Positions 38,924 through 50,640 of a stretch of DNA of 64,000 bases are shown piece by piece. Made by a program: the position numbers and the translations under genes. This stretch comes from Viola odorata (lineage: Eukaryota; Streptophyta; Magnoliopsida; Malpighiales; Violaceae): positions 40,979,105 to 41,043,104 of the forward strand of contig OY829542.1 in NCBI GenBank assembly GCA_963691705.1, read 5' to 3'. Within the stretch, counting starts at the first letter, position 1. Every line of letters starts with the position of its first letter. The notes under the pieces were generated by a model that ran no database searches, was not told where the DNA came from, and saw only the letters and a list, made by a program, of their open reading frames with translations.

Positions 38924-41482
38924 AAGAACGCGGGGGCGACGTTCCAACGTATGGCTAACAAAATATTCGAAGAACAGATAGGCAGAAATGTGGAAGCATA
39001 TGTTGATGATATATTGGTAAAGAGCGCGAACTTTCAAGATCACTTACAGGATCTGAAAGAAGTCTTTAACGTAATGAAAAAGCACAGCATGAAACTAAAC
39101 CCCCGAAAATGCATGTTTGTGTTTCAGACGGGAAAATTCCTAAGCTATGTAGTCAGCCAAAAAGGAATCCAGCCTAACCCATCGAAGATTAAAGCCATAC
39201 AAGACATGATGCTAACTGGGCGCGTTATCGCCCTAGGACGATTTATTTCCAAACAAGGCGAGAAATGTCTCCCTTTTTTCAAAGTCATACGCAAGAAAGC
39301 ACCGTTCGGGTGGACCCCAGAATGTGAAGAGGCGTTTGTTAGCCTAAAAGATCACCTATCGTCTAACCTACTGCTGACAAGGCCGGAGCCGGGTGATACT
39401 TTATATTTATACCTCGACGCTGCCGACGAAGTGGTTAGTGCCATCCTCGTTCGCGACGATAGCCACGCACACCGCCCTGTATATTTTGTAAGTCATGTTC
39501 TGAAAGATGCGAAGCTGCGATATGCCCGAATCGAGAAAATAGCATTTGCACTGATACAAGCCACTCAAAAAATGGGCAGATACTTCCAGTCCTACCCCGT
39601 TATCGTGCTTACAGACCAACCTCTGAAGAGAATATTTCGAAAGCCCGAGTCCTCAGGAAGAATGTTAATCTGGGCTCTCGAACTCGAGCAATACGGGTTG
39701 AGGTATCAGTCCCGCCCATCCGTGAAGGTTCAAATCCTGGCGGATTTTATAGCGGAATGCACCTTCACAGAAGATCCGTTAACAGATGTACTCGAAGAGG
39801 AATGGGGCGACGTGGATCTCCCATTTTTGGAAACTTATACGGACCTCTGGATCATTCATGTAGATGGAGCTAAAAACCAAGAATTGGCTGGAGTAGGAAT
39901 CTTCATAAATGGGCCGCACGATATGCGAATATAGTACGTCATCCGAATCCTGCAACCGTTATCCAATAACGCAGCAGAATACGAGACGTTACTAGCCGGA
40001 CTCAGGATAGGGAGAAGCCTTTCCTCCAAAGGTAGGTACGATACTGGAAGAATAGGAGACCTACGTCTAAAAATTTGAGGTGACTCCAAACTGGTAATCG
40101 ACCAGGTCTTGGGGCGCTCTCAGGCCCGGGAGCCCATCATGGTCTAATACCTCGCCAAGGTGATGCGAGAGCTGTTGGAAATAAAGAAAGAAGGCATGCA
40201 AGTCAGCTTTGAGCACATTCCCCGAGAGGACAACGCCGAAGCTGATAATCTTGCCAAGCTTGCCGCAAACCCGGAAGCGTCCATACCCAAAGGTGTGTAT
40301 TACCGTGAGTTATCCGTACCTTCCTTCATGGAAGAGCAAGCGTCTCTGTGTGTGGAAGAACTCGAGAATGACTAGCGGGTCCCCGTAATCAAATACTTGA
40401 AACACGAAGAACTGCCTGTGGATATCGCTGGAAAGAAAAGGGTGCAGAGATAGGCAGCTCGCTGTACGTACTATGATGGGGACCTGGTTCGGAGATGCTT
40501 TTCTCACCCAGCCGCCAAATGTATAACGGAGCAAGAGGGTCTTCACACCTTGTGCGAAATTCACGAAGGGGTGTGCGGTATGCACGTGTCGGGTGGCACC
40601 CTAGCTGCCCAAGTTTTCACATCTGGATTCTATTGGCCCACCATCCGGAGAGATTGCCACAACTACGTGCAAACTTGCCCGAAATGCCAGGAGTTCTCTA
40701 AAATTCCTCGACGTCCCGCCACTGAAATATCCGAGATTATCGCCCCTTGCCCTTTTGCTAAATGGGGGATCGACATCCTGGGCCCATTTCCAAAGGTAAG
40801 GTCCCAACTAAAATTTGTAATAGTGGCAGTGGACTACTTTACGAAGTGGGAAGAAGCTGAAGCAGTCGCCAACATCACGGCGAAAAAAACTTGGCATTTT
40901 TTCAAATACCAAGTTATCATGAGGTTTGGCGTACCCCGCATCCTAGTCAGCGATAACGGAACACAGTTCACCAGCTAGTTCTTCAAAGACTAGTGCTCGG
41001 AATTCGGGATTGAGCACCGATTCTCTTCCGTGGCTCACCCGCTAACCAATGGGAAGGCGGAAGTGACCAACCGGAGCATCCTCAGCGACATTAAGAAAAA
41101 CCTTGAGTGGTCTAAAAAGAAATGGGTCGACGAGCTGCCGTACGTGATGTGGGCGTACCGCATGACCGTTAAAACCAGTACCGGAGAAACACCTTTCACA
41201 TTGGCCTTCAAAACCGAGGCTGTTATGCCAGTAGAAATTGGTACCATGAGCCTGTGAGTGGCTCACTTTCGAGAGGAGCTAAATGAGGAAAGGTTACGAG
41301 CTAACCTTGACGCGTTACCAGAGGTCCGAGAAAAAACCCTCCTGAAAATGCTACATTACAAGCGAAAGATAGCAACACGTGGGGAAGCTCAGGCCAAACT
41401 GGGAGGGGCCATATTGCGTTACCCGCGTCATCGGGAAAGGAATCTATCATCTGGAAACACTCGATGGTACTCCCTTACCTAA
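38918..41482 (+). pseudogene. RT, RNase H, second RNase H and integrase of element E
   Basis: From 38951 to about 41370 one frame persists with stops at 39932, 40076, 40145, 40373, 40451, 40976, 40991 and 41255. Landmarks: EAYVDDILVKS, LYLYLDAADEVVSAI, IIHVDGAKNQELAGVGIF and AEYETLLAGLRIG (second RNase H), HEGVCGMHVSGG and TCPKC (zinc finger), VDYFTKWEEAEA, SDNGTQF and NGKAEVTNR (core). Compared with F it lacks TVKEVQ in the RT connection and has a deletion in the integrase C-terminus near 41370 that shifts the frame. Confidence 0.85.
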
Positions 41483-42624
41483 CTTTTGGAACATCGCTCG
41501 TTTGAAATTATATTATCCTAGAACTTGATTTTATCTGCACCTTTGGCTGATGCCAACCCTAACCTTAGCTAACGCTCGGTGAAAGAGCTTTCTTGGGTGT
41601 TTGTGGTTGCTTTTGTGCAGATAAAAAAGGGGGACCCTGGGAGTGAAAAGTCCTATCCTTGTGACGGCCGGTCCTAATCAGACGGCTCACTAAGTGAGGG
41701 CACGACCCAGCATGCCTTGAACTAGCGTCGGGATTGAAAGGTCCCTGACTCCCCCGGGAGTGAAAAGTCATATCCTTGTGATAACCGATCTTGATCAAAT
41801 GGCTCACTAAGTGAGGGCACTTCCCGGTATCCTTGGGAGTGAAAAGCCCTTTTCTTGTACTGACCGTTCTCGTGGAGACGGTACATCAAGACAAGGCACG
41901 CCCCAGGGAAAGAGTAACTCCATTCTAGAAATGAAAAGTCTTATCCTAGTGACCGGGCTAATATAGACGACTCATTAAGTAAGGGCACGATTCTAGACGC
42001 GAGAACAACGCCTAAAAGTGAAAAAACCTAGCCTTGTGACGGCCTGTCCTGATCCGATGACTCAATAGGATGAGGCACTTTCCAGTCCGACCGTGGAAAT
42101 ATGGAAACGTGAAGAATCGCGAGATCCCAGCTAGTAACCAGACGCGTAATCCTTGGTGAAGTATAAAGTTGATAGAAAAAGCGATTACGCGGTTTCTATA
42201 TTAACGCCCTATGATGGCAGCAGAAAGGCTCCTACGGGTAATTACTGTCTCTTATAGAATGTTATGCTACTAATGATTTACAATTAAGAATGTGCAGAAT
42301 ACTTTTCGAGCGGCGGAAAGATTGATGATCGCACGAATGGCGATATCATGAGACTCGTCAGGGAAGCTGACTCGATACCGACCTCTGCGATTTCTGTTGC
42401 CGAAATGCTAGGAGCCTGCTCGAGAAAGTAAACACATAATGTTATCGGGGCGACGATGACGCCAGGGGAGTTTCAAAAAGTGAAAATTAAAGAAAGGGAA
42501 AGACAGCGATAAAGATATAAACTGTTTGAATATATGAAAATGCCTTTGAGGGGTCACGAGTTCTAAGGCTCAAAACAATAACGCCGTAGAGGCAAAAAAC
42601 AAAAAGCCTGACAATTCCAGATAG
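41483..42624. other. Region between integrase and antisense gene 2 in element E
   Basis: Mirror of 31404-32392, with the tandem array at 41635-42085. No ORF. Confidence 0.6.
41635..42085 (+). repeat. Imperfect tandem array 3' of integrase in element E
   Basis: Five units with AGTGAAAAGTCCTATCCTTG at one end and CTCACTAAGTGAGGGCAC at the other; the second (from about 41756) has no equivalent in the left arm. The third unit is the most divergent in both arms, so the unit order is ancestral. Confidence 0.65.
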
Positions 42625-44593
42625 CTACAGAAGAGGCGGCGAAGCTTCAGGGTGCGTCAGCCCTCGGGGTTCCTCCGTTTCCAGCCCTCTGCCTTAGCTT
42701 GGTGAAAACCCACTTCATTAAGGTCGACAGACTTCTGTGTTGAAAGCCCTCGTGACCTCCTCACCTTTATACGCATCTATCCCATGGACCTCCTCGAAGC
42801 AATTAACCAAAATAATGGCAGTCCGCTCGACATGCAACAGACACTTATCAGCTGACTCCTCTTCACGAGTAGCCTTCTCTTCTTCCAGGGCAGCTTTCTC
42901 CTTTGCCAAGATGACTTCTCTTCTTCCAGGGCAACATTCTTGGCTTTTTTCGCTGTCAAGGCAGCATCAAGGGCTGACGCTTGCCTTTTCAGTTCCTGCT
43001 GGGTCAGCAATAAGTGAGTACGTTCCTCCAACAACTTTTTCTTCTCATTTCGCTCTTTGGAAAGTTCAGCCAAGGAGGCGGCAAGAGAGGCAGCCTGACG
43101 CTGCGCGTGCTCTGTCCAGTAATGAAACTTCACGAAGTTAGTGAAGAGGCTGGAACGTAACGAACTCACCTTGTCATCATCAACCTTAGAAAGGAAAGCC
43201 TCCCGCTCTGCAGCAGACGATAATATCTGGGCGGCCAACAAAGCAGAAACCTCATCCAAACCATCGCCCCCGATAGCCGCCAAGCCGGTGTTGCAAAAAT
43301 CATATAAGCCAACTTGATGAGTCACGGTACCAGACTCAGTCACTGAACTTAAGTCAGTAGTAAAGTTGAAAGTGGTAGCCCCTTCGCCTGAATGTTGCGA
43401 CAATGGAACCCTCGAAGGGACGAACACCAAGGGAACAAGAGGGTGAACCTGTGTAGAAGTACCCCCTTGGGTGATGTAGGGATCATGGGAATGGTAGCCC
43501 GAAAAATCCTGCAAACCCTCGTGGTAGTCCAGGTTAGGAGGATATGAATGAACAGACCCGCCAAAAGAGTTGGGCGAAGCCCCGATAGGCTCAGCTGTAC
43601 CCATGTTCGCCAAAAACTCAGAAGGATGATCCTGGGAAGCAGCCACAGAAATGAAAGCACCGACAGATCTGACCTCTGTCACGGCATCAGTAGAAGATAG
43701 GCTGCCACCCTCGCCTTCATATGTTGTATCTCGCTGTCTGCCGATACTTCAACCGTTTCTGCTATGCGTGCTTAGAGGGCTGCCCCCACGGAAGCTACTG
43801 ATAACCCGTCGCTGCATGATCACAAAATAACGTTAGCGTTAGTATCAGCAGTAATAAGGAAGGAAGCAACACGACACTCACGTCTAACACAGGATTGAAT
43901 GTCCACCCCGCATGCCAGATAACGGGTATGAACGCTGATTTCCAGTTGAAGCAATTTGTCCAACCAGCCTTGTTCAGGCTGAGGAAGGCTCTCCGGTCAG
44001 CCCCAGGCGCTATCATTGACGTCTTGGTTAAACCCAGATCGCTACCAGGAACCAAGAACTTCAGGAAGATCTATCACAAAGAACTCCGTTTTACAAGCCT
44101 CGACGGAAGACTCAATATGGAAGAATTTCCAAGTAAAGGATTTGAGTGAATCGTCGTCATAACGGGGCGATATCGTTATCACACTCCGACACTTCATCAA
44201 CTTAAAAACCGACTTAAGCAACAAAAGGGTAGGAGAAGTGATCCCCTTATATTTACAAAGTTTCAGAAAGGCATAAACATAACAATATGCATTTGGGGCT
44301 AATTGGACGGGACTCAAATCGCAAGCAGCAAGCAATTGTTTTATGAAAGGGTCGACGGGAAGCCGGAAACCATAACGGAACATTTGTACGTATAGAACCC
44401 TACGTTCGCCCGTCAAAACGTTGTTCAAGCGTATCGACTCAGGGGCAACGGTGGCCTTATAACCAGCAGGGATAACAGCATTATGTGCGGCTAAATGCTC
44501 ACCAAGAGCGACTTTAGAGGTGATACTGCTAACCGTAATATCCATCTTTTTCTTATCGGCAGACTTCGACTCAGGGCGGCGAGTCCTAGCCAT
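42625..44593 (-). pseudogene. Antisense gene 2 of element E
   Basis: Exon 1 begins at 44593 (MARTRRPESKSADKKKMDIT) and keeps the YGFRLPVDPF and SPVQLAP motifs, breaking after EVLGSW near 44042. The exon 3 part (43682-42777) is open longer than in F and has Gln where F has a stop. The region between them has lost most of exon 2 and contains two short pieces in flipped orientation (43719-43808). The C-terminus has an extra segment of about 60 bp near 42650-42710. The coiled coil is retained. Confidence 0.6.
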
Positions 44594-45264
44594 GGTAGAA
44601 ATAAGAAATTAAAGATGAAGAAGATGATGGAAGAAAAGAGGAAATACCTTTAGAGAAAAAGCACTTCGAGAACCCTGAATGGTGGAGAGAAAATAAGACG
44701 GCTAGAGAGAATATGAAGAAAGCAGAATGACAAAAGTAAGAAAAAGAAATAAGTGTTGGGTTTTATAACCCTAGTGGCCAAGCGAAACGACGGACGCTGC
44801 AGTCGTTGCGTGAGGAGCGTCACAAGGAACAGACTCAAGCAATGAGTACAATTCTAGAGAAGCGCGACAACGCTTCGATTTTGCTAAAATTCTGGAGCAC
44901 ACTAGCCTCCGGTGCCCTAAAGAACGGACACGTGTGTCTGTGTCATCACGACTTTTCTCTCACATTAATGAGAGGATCGTGAGCATTAAATGCTCTGAAA
45001 AGCAGAAATGATTTTCTGGAATAAGACAAGAGTGATATTGCAATAATGGAGATAACGCAGGATGGCGTTAGCCAAGCCGGCAGCTTTTGAGATAACGCGG
45101 AAAAGCAAAACAAAGATCAATTATTATCTGAGAATGAAATATAGATATCATGGCGCGATAAGGCGTTATTACAAGACAAAGGAAGCGAATAAAGAGGAAA
45201 AACCTCCAAAGGGTCAAGCCTTGACTAATTATGGTTCAGCACGGATATCACAGCTGCCATTCCC
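44594..45264 (-). other. Intergenic region between antisense genes 2 and 1 in element E
   Basis: Mirror of 28355-29031, with the TATA box of gene 2 near 44770-44759. No supported ORF. Confidence 0.5.
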
Positions 45265-47480
45265 CTACCCCTCCCCGAAAGGAAGAAAATCTCCCTCGAT
45301 TTCACCTAAATCCTTCATCTTCTTGGAGGCGTAATCAGCCAACTTAGATGAATCAATAGTCCCCTGGCGATAGAGCGGTAAATCCGGCGATACAGATCTC
45401 CATGGTCTTGTTCTTCCACCAAGCTATCTTCGAAGGAACTTTGGCCAGATCCGCGTCGCGGGACGATATCTCTTCGCGAAGGAGAGAGTTTCTTTTGTCG
45501 GCCGTCATCAATTCCGCTCCAGCAACTCTACTTTAGCCTTCCCCTTTGATTTTTCTCGCGCGAGTTCGGCGCGACAGTCGTTCAACTCTGCCTGGGTTCG
45601 ACTCTGAAGCTTCGTCAGCTCCGTTACCTTCGCCAAAGCGGCATCTAGCTGTTTCTTCGAACCGGGAGAGCGCCGAACTTTGTCGCTCTGATCCTCGAGA
45701 AAATAATGCAGTTCGCGGAAGCTAGCCAGCATGTCATTCAGAAGGCGCGTATGCTGGATTTCAGGGGGATGCCGTAGGAACTTTTCCTTGTCCTTCGAAG
45801 AACTGAACATTTGGCCCACTATGGAGCCTACCAGCTCATCTCGTGATAACGGATCCGATATCCCTAAAGCACGGAGCCCGCTCGTACCGAAAGATGACAG
45901 ATCCAGCTAGTAAGCAGGAACTCCTTGAGGACTTTGAGGGGAAAGATTAGCGATATAGGGAGGAGAGCAACTTTTTGCAGAACTACCAATGCCCGAAATC
46001 AAAGAAAGAAATAAGGGCTCAGGCTTCCTCGGGAGAGGATTAAGAGGAACACTTGGGTTCGAAACCGGCATAGTTACATCCGGAATACAGGAAGAGATCG
46101 GAGAATCAGGGCCACCAGACGGCAAGGGTGAGTCCACCACCGCCGAAACCTCATTAGCTTTGGAAGGGACGGCAGAAGGCACCTTGACAACCTCCGCCAC
46201 TTGCGAGGTACTCGCGGCATGAGAAGTCTCAACCCCCGCGGTAGGAACTGCGTTAACTTCTAACTTCCCTCAAGGGAGGGACCGGTGGGCCAGTTTTCTC
46301 TTTTCGGGTTTTCTTTCAGAGACGCTCCATCTCGACAGCCATCTCTTCGCTATCTTCCTCGGTTGACTCCGCTGCGGGATCATTTTTTCTCGCCCTAAGC
46401 TTCATTCTTTGGGCAAAGGTGGCGTGACGTAGCTCAGAACCGGCATCCATGCTCTCGCTATCGCTGTCAACTATTCCAGTCGCAGGATGACTCGGAGTCA
46501 CTCCGCTGCCCCGAGGCGTCAACAAATTCTCAAGAAAGCGAGAAGGTCGAGCGGAAGCACTGCGTGTTGCGACGGTCTTAGTTCTCCTTCCCCTCGGCGG
46601 GATAGTTGAACGGTTGGAGTTTTCAGGTGGTGGAGAAGGGGGTAATGTCTGAAGAGGCACCACGTTCAGAGGAGTGTTATTTCCCCAGAGGAACGACCCT
46701 CAGCGCTACCTGCCAGCGAAACATGTTAATATAGCAAGCGAATCGAAGTGAAAACGTGGCAAAAGAAAAACTCACCAACGGCACACTCTTTCAAGGGTCT
46801 GAACCGAGCAAATTCCCGAATGCAGAAAGGCCCTTCTATTTCTAATAAGGCGGTAACATGGGACACATCAGTACTAGATAACATTTCTGGTTTTCTCCAA
46901 GCGGCGCTGGTAATCTCTCTATTAAAACCCCCGCGCCACCAGCGGGACGACAGGCGAAGGGTGAAGAAGTCATTTTCCAGTTATCCACGCTCTCCTCAAA
47001 ACCTTGAAAGTTCCGCCAGAAAAATTGCACGATGGCGTCATTCCATCTTGGGGTGATATCCACCAAGCAGTCGCGACAGCTCAAGTTGAAAAATGTGCGG
47101 AACAGATCGAGGGATGGAGTGAAAATACGCTTTATCTCGCATGCCCGAAGGAAGGCATAAATCCCACACCAGGAAGGCGGAGTTATTTGTACAGGATTGA
47201 GATCGTAATGATTTAGCAGCTTCATCAGAGAAGTATAGATCGGAAGATGAAACCCGTAGAGGAACATCTTGAAATAAACCAGTCGGAACGTTCCCCACAT
47301 GGCATCATGGAGCCGAATATCCTTCGTAGGGATATAAGGGCGGCAGCCTAAGGGGAAGGTGGTACCGTTCTCCTCTAACTCTGCCCTCAAAACTTCATTA
47401 CAATAAAAAATACTACGAGCTCTCCTAGCCTCGAGATCTATGGGATTTTTGGCACCCGCAGTGACTCTAACACGAGACAT
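45265..47480 (-). pseudogene. Antisense gene 1 of element E
   Basis: Start at 47480 (MSRVRVTAGAKNPIDLEARR). The first exon is open through the N-terminal domain (EVLRAELEENGTTFPLGCRP, YGFHLPIYTSLMKLLNHYDL, CGIYAFLRACEIKR) and shifts near 46980. The probable donor GTGAGT is at about 46772. The Pro/Ser part is open in 46663-46316, ending with the TGA also seen in F. The coiled-coil part is open in 45819-45508 and ends near 45265. This arm best preserves the domain of gene 1. Confidence 0.6.
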
Positions 47481-47951
47481 AAGGGACAGGAAAAATAAAC
47501 TACGGCGAGAGAGGAACAAAATACCTGGAGTAAGAAGCCAGTAAATAGGCCGTCGGCACCGGCGAGCAGTTGCAGAAACTCTCTTGAGCAGGAAGAAGCA
47601 CAGGAGAAAGAGAAAGTGTGAAAAATTTCAAAGTATTGGCAAAAGTAATGAAAGAGAATAACGGTTCCCTTATAAAGATCGAACTTGAAGAAGAGACAGC
47701 CTGTAAAAGTGAGACACGTGTGGACCTGAAAGTGGCGCGTGGATAGTCATTTATGTCTTTGGGAGAAGACAGTTACTGACTAAAAATCGAAAGACGGTTG
47801 CACCCAGCAATAGGTATCCCTCCGCGGCAACCCTTGACGCTTGAAGAAATGGCGTGAGAAGGTGATAGGAGAACAAAAGGAAAAGTGAAGCGTTATCTTA
47901 TTCATTTTCGAAAAGCCATACGGCATCTACAAAGAGGCAAGACACGCTAAG
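47481..47951 (-). other. Upstream region of antisense gene 1 in element E
   Basis: Mirror of 25671-26142, with CCTTATAAAG near 47668-47677 as the TATA-like box. No ORF. Confidence 0.45.
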
Positions 47952-48376
47952 CTAATCGCCCTCAGACCAAGAGATATCATAACAATAAACTACATCATCA
48001 TCTGAGAACGATAGCTCCCTACTGACAGAAGGGAAAGGCTCATCAACCCCTTTTCCTAGGCGTATCATTGATCGACCTAACTCCTCTTCAGCGACTGGCG
48101 TCACCGTCTCAACGTCCGCGCAGGCAGGGAGAGCCATTTTTGGCGAACCACGAGGAAGAAGAGATAGTTCGTTTCCCTTTTGAACAGAAGGGGCGGGAGA
48201 ATTAAAAAGCGGTTCAGACACCTTTAAGGATTTTTTTCCTCAGCCTCTTGCGACCCCGCGCAGTGGACGAGCGGCCTCCACGGAGGCGACGGAGGAGGAT
48301 TGTCTGAATCTGGCGAAGTCAGAGGAGTTGGCGGAGAATCCCGCGCAACAGTATCCAAAAAATAAGAATCGGCCAT
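47952..48376 (-). pseudogene. Antisense ORF 2 of element E (frameshifted)
   Basis: ATG at 48376 (MADSYFLDTVARDSPPTPLT). The frame breaks at the basic cluster near 48230 and the second half is readable from 48221 (SEPLFNSPAPSVQKGNELSL) to the acidic end. The intact counterpart is 25248-25670. Confidence 0.6.
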
Positions 48377-48859
48377 GAGATCACAGGTAACTTGCCAAGA
48401 GGAAAAATAAACAAGAAGATGAACGGAAAAAGGGGAAAGGATCCCATTAAATAGCCAAAAAAGGGAGAGAAGCTTTTCGATCATCCGACGCGACTCTTGA
48501 GAACTGACACGCGTACAACCTGGAGTGCAAATCTAGATTTGCAGTCACGCCTGTTGGAATCTCCCACAGATCGAGGAAAACTGAAACTTTGCCCAATCAG
48601 TTGACACTGAAGTGGCGGCGCAGAATTAATGCAGAACGGTTAGCGAGGAAACCGTCGTGAAAAAAACCGTCCAATGATCGACTCGTTTTCAGTTGGGCTG
48701 AGGAGGCCTCCAACTGAAAAAAAGACAAATGGTGCATTGAAGAAGAAGAATAGTGGCAAGCGACATAATAAAAACGGTTTATTTATTATGGCCTAACGGC
48801 CGAGAGGTACATCAGCGTAAAAGGAAAAAAGAAAAAAGGCTCAAAGGGAGCCACCGCCG

Positions 48860-49237
48860 TCAGGCGTCGGAACTAGCATCCTCAGGTATAATGGGGATGT
48901 CTCTCAGGGAGTCTATGACCAGAGTAAGGTTAGTAGAGGTGACCCTCATCCCCTTCAGGCAGCACCCCAGCATGTCCTTGCGTTGCTGCAGCATGGCGAT
49001 CACCACTTGAATCAGAGCGATGGAGGTGGCCAACTTCGACACGCTCTCTAAAGGACTGAAATCCTCCAGAGATGTACCTCCCAGCCTGGAATGGAGTGGG
49101 GTCAGCATCCCTTGCAACTCCAAGATGTCCTCGGAGGTCTTGATTAGCATGTTCTCCAGGAACCCGACATCACCATCATTGAGGTTCTTGAGAGTATGGC
49201 CCTTGGAAAGGAGGAAATTTTTGGTCAAATGATCCAT
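48860..49237 (-). CDS. Antisense ORF 1 of element E: intact 125-residue protein
   Basis: Start at 49237 (MDHLTKNFLLSKGHTLKNLN), stop at 48860. Predominantly helical composition with leucine spacing (LENMLIKTSEDILELQGMLT, LATSIALIQVVIAML), compatible with a helical or coiled protein. No signal peptide or catalytic motif seen. TATA-like box about 60 bp upstream near 49300 and AATAAA-type signals after the stop (around 48785). No family recognised. It is the only copy of ORF 1 with start and stop intact; the F copy lost both the ATG and 39 nt. Confidence 0.55.
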   Translation of the reverse strand: MDHLTKNFLLSKGHTLKNLNDGDVGFLENMLIKTSEDILELQGMLTPLHSRLGGTSLEDFSPLESVSKLATSIALIQVVIAMLQQRKDMLGCCLKGMRVTSTNLTLVIDSLRDIPIIPEDASSDA

Positions 49238-49788
49238 GAGGCAGATTATGAAAGAAAAAGATAAGATGAACTTGAGTGGAGAAAGCTCTCAGATTTATAG
49301 GCTCCGAGAAATGGGCCTTTTGAAAGAGGAAGTCCTCAAAAGACGAGCCGCCCCGTTACCATCAAAGACCGATGGACCTGATGCGGAAACGAGGATCGAC
49401 GTTAGTATGCTGCTAAAGATACAGGTACTTAAGAGGAGTACGAGCTAGAATCCTAGAAAACACGAAGGAGCACGATATTACAGGTAGCCATGATGTAAAA
49501 GTCGTACGATTGTAGGTATCCATAGTGTAAGGCCGCGTCGATGTCGCAAGTAGCTCCTAGCAGCGTAAAACCTCACCGGTATCGTGGGTATCTGGCACAA
49601 ATCATAGGCAGCCGATGGCGTAAAACCGCATCAATATCGCTGACTCCATGAGCGAAAAGGAAAGAAAGAACCCGCGTGTTCTCAAAACCCCTGTAAGTAC
49701 AAAGTTTACTAATATCTCCGTAGAATGCCTATCTACTCTACATGTTTGCAGTTCGGAACCTAACTCAACGGTAGGTCGAATATCTCGG
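49238..49788. other. 3' end of element E and junction with element H
   Basis: It mirrors 23845-24430, including the degenerate TTTTAC/GGTATC repeats (49490-49650). Homology ends near 49775, and the Athila RT text (TGTCATTTCATGG) begins by about 49789. There is no target duplication, so the junction is a deletion or recombination point. Confidence 0.6.
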
Positions 49789-50640
49789 TAGATGTCATTT
49801 CATGGTAGATCAAGGTATAGTCCTAGGCCATGTAATCTCTAAAAAAGGAATTAAGGTAGATCAAGCTAAAATAGACATCATTAAAAATCTACCTTACCCC
49901 CTATTGTGTTAGAGAGGTTCGTTCTTTCCTTGGACATGCAGTGTTTTATAGGCGCTACATCAAGGATTTTTTAAAAGTGGCAGAACCCATGTGTAGACTT
50001 ATTCAAAACGAAGTTGAATTTCATTTTGATGATGCTTGCAAGAAGGCCTTCAATGAACTGAAGGAGAAGCTCATTACTGCTCCAATAATCCAAGCACCAG
50101 ATTGGAGTCTGCCCTTGGAAATCATGTGTGATGCCAGCAACTCGGCAATTAGGGAAATTCTTGGCCAAAAGAAAGGAAAAGAATCACATGTGATCTACTA
50201 CGCCTCAAAGATGTTGGATGATACTTAGAGAAATTATACCACAATAGAAAATGAGCTATTTTCTACAATATTTGCTATTGATAAGTTTAGGTCTTATTCG
50301 CTAGGAACTAAAATTATTGTTTTCTCTGACCATGCAGCCTTGAGGTACCACTTGTCCAAGAAGGAGGCCAAACCTCGATTGATCAGATGGATGCTACTAC
50401 TCAAAGAATTCGACTTGGAAATCAGAGATAAGAAAGGAAGGGAGAACCTAGTTGCTGATCACCCGAGCAAGATTCCTATCAGCAAAGATTTAGAGCCGGT
50501 GAAGGATGCATTCCCGGATAAACACCTATTTCTTGTACAGGCAGTAAGTCCTTGGTATTATGACATTGCTAATTACTTAACCACTGGTAAATTCTATGGT
50601 GATTTTTCTGCACATGATAAAGCTAAAATCAAGAAAGACT
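49789..50640 (+). pseudogene. RT end and RNase H of element H
   Basis: RT end: VEFHFDDACKKAFNELKEKL and APIIQAPDWSLPLEIMCDAS. RNase [11 protein letters not shown], then a TAG at 50226-50228 where element A has the Glu-Ala-Gln context, [20 protein letters not shown] and [10 protein letters not shown]. The frame is not shifted between 49941 and 50876. Confidence 0.8.

Larger units (their letters stand above)
38918..49775 (+). mobile_element. Element E, right part: RT to 3' region with antisense ORFs
   Basis: It resumes E in RT (GLKNAGATF) and continues through RNase H, second RNase H and integrase on the + strand, then the tandem array and four ORFs on the minus strand. Homology to the left arm ends near 49775 (ACTCAACGGTAGG). 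The 3' LTR and the last ~420 bp are replaced by the Athila-like fragment H. Confidence 0.8.

Noticed and set aside
23845..49775. One giant palindrome made by chromosome breakage or hairpin amplification
   Set aside because: The arms are separated by a unique 5' half with LTR, the left break is an exact LTR end and the two arms differ by many independent mutations. Nested insertion explains it with fewer steps.
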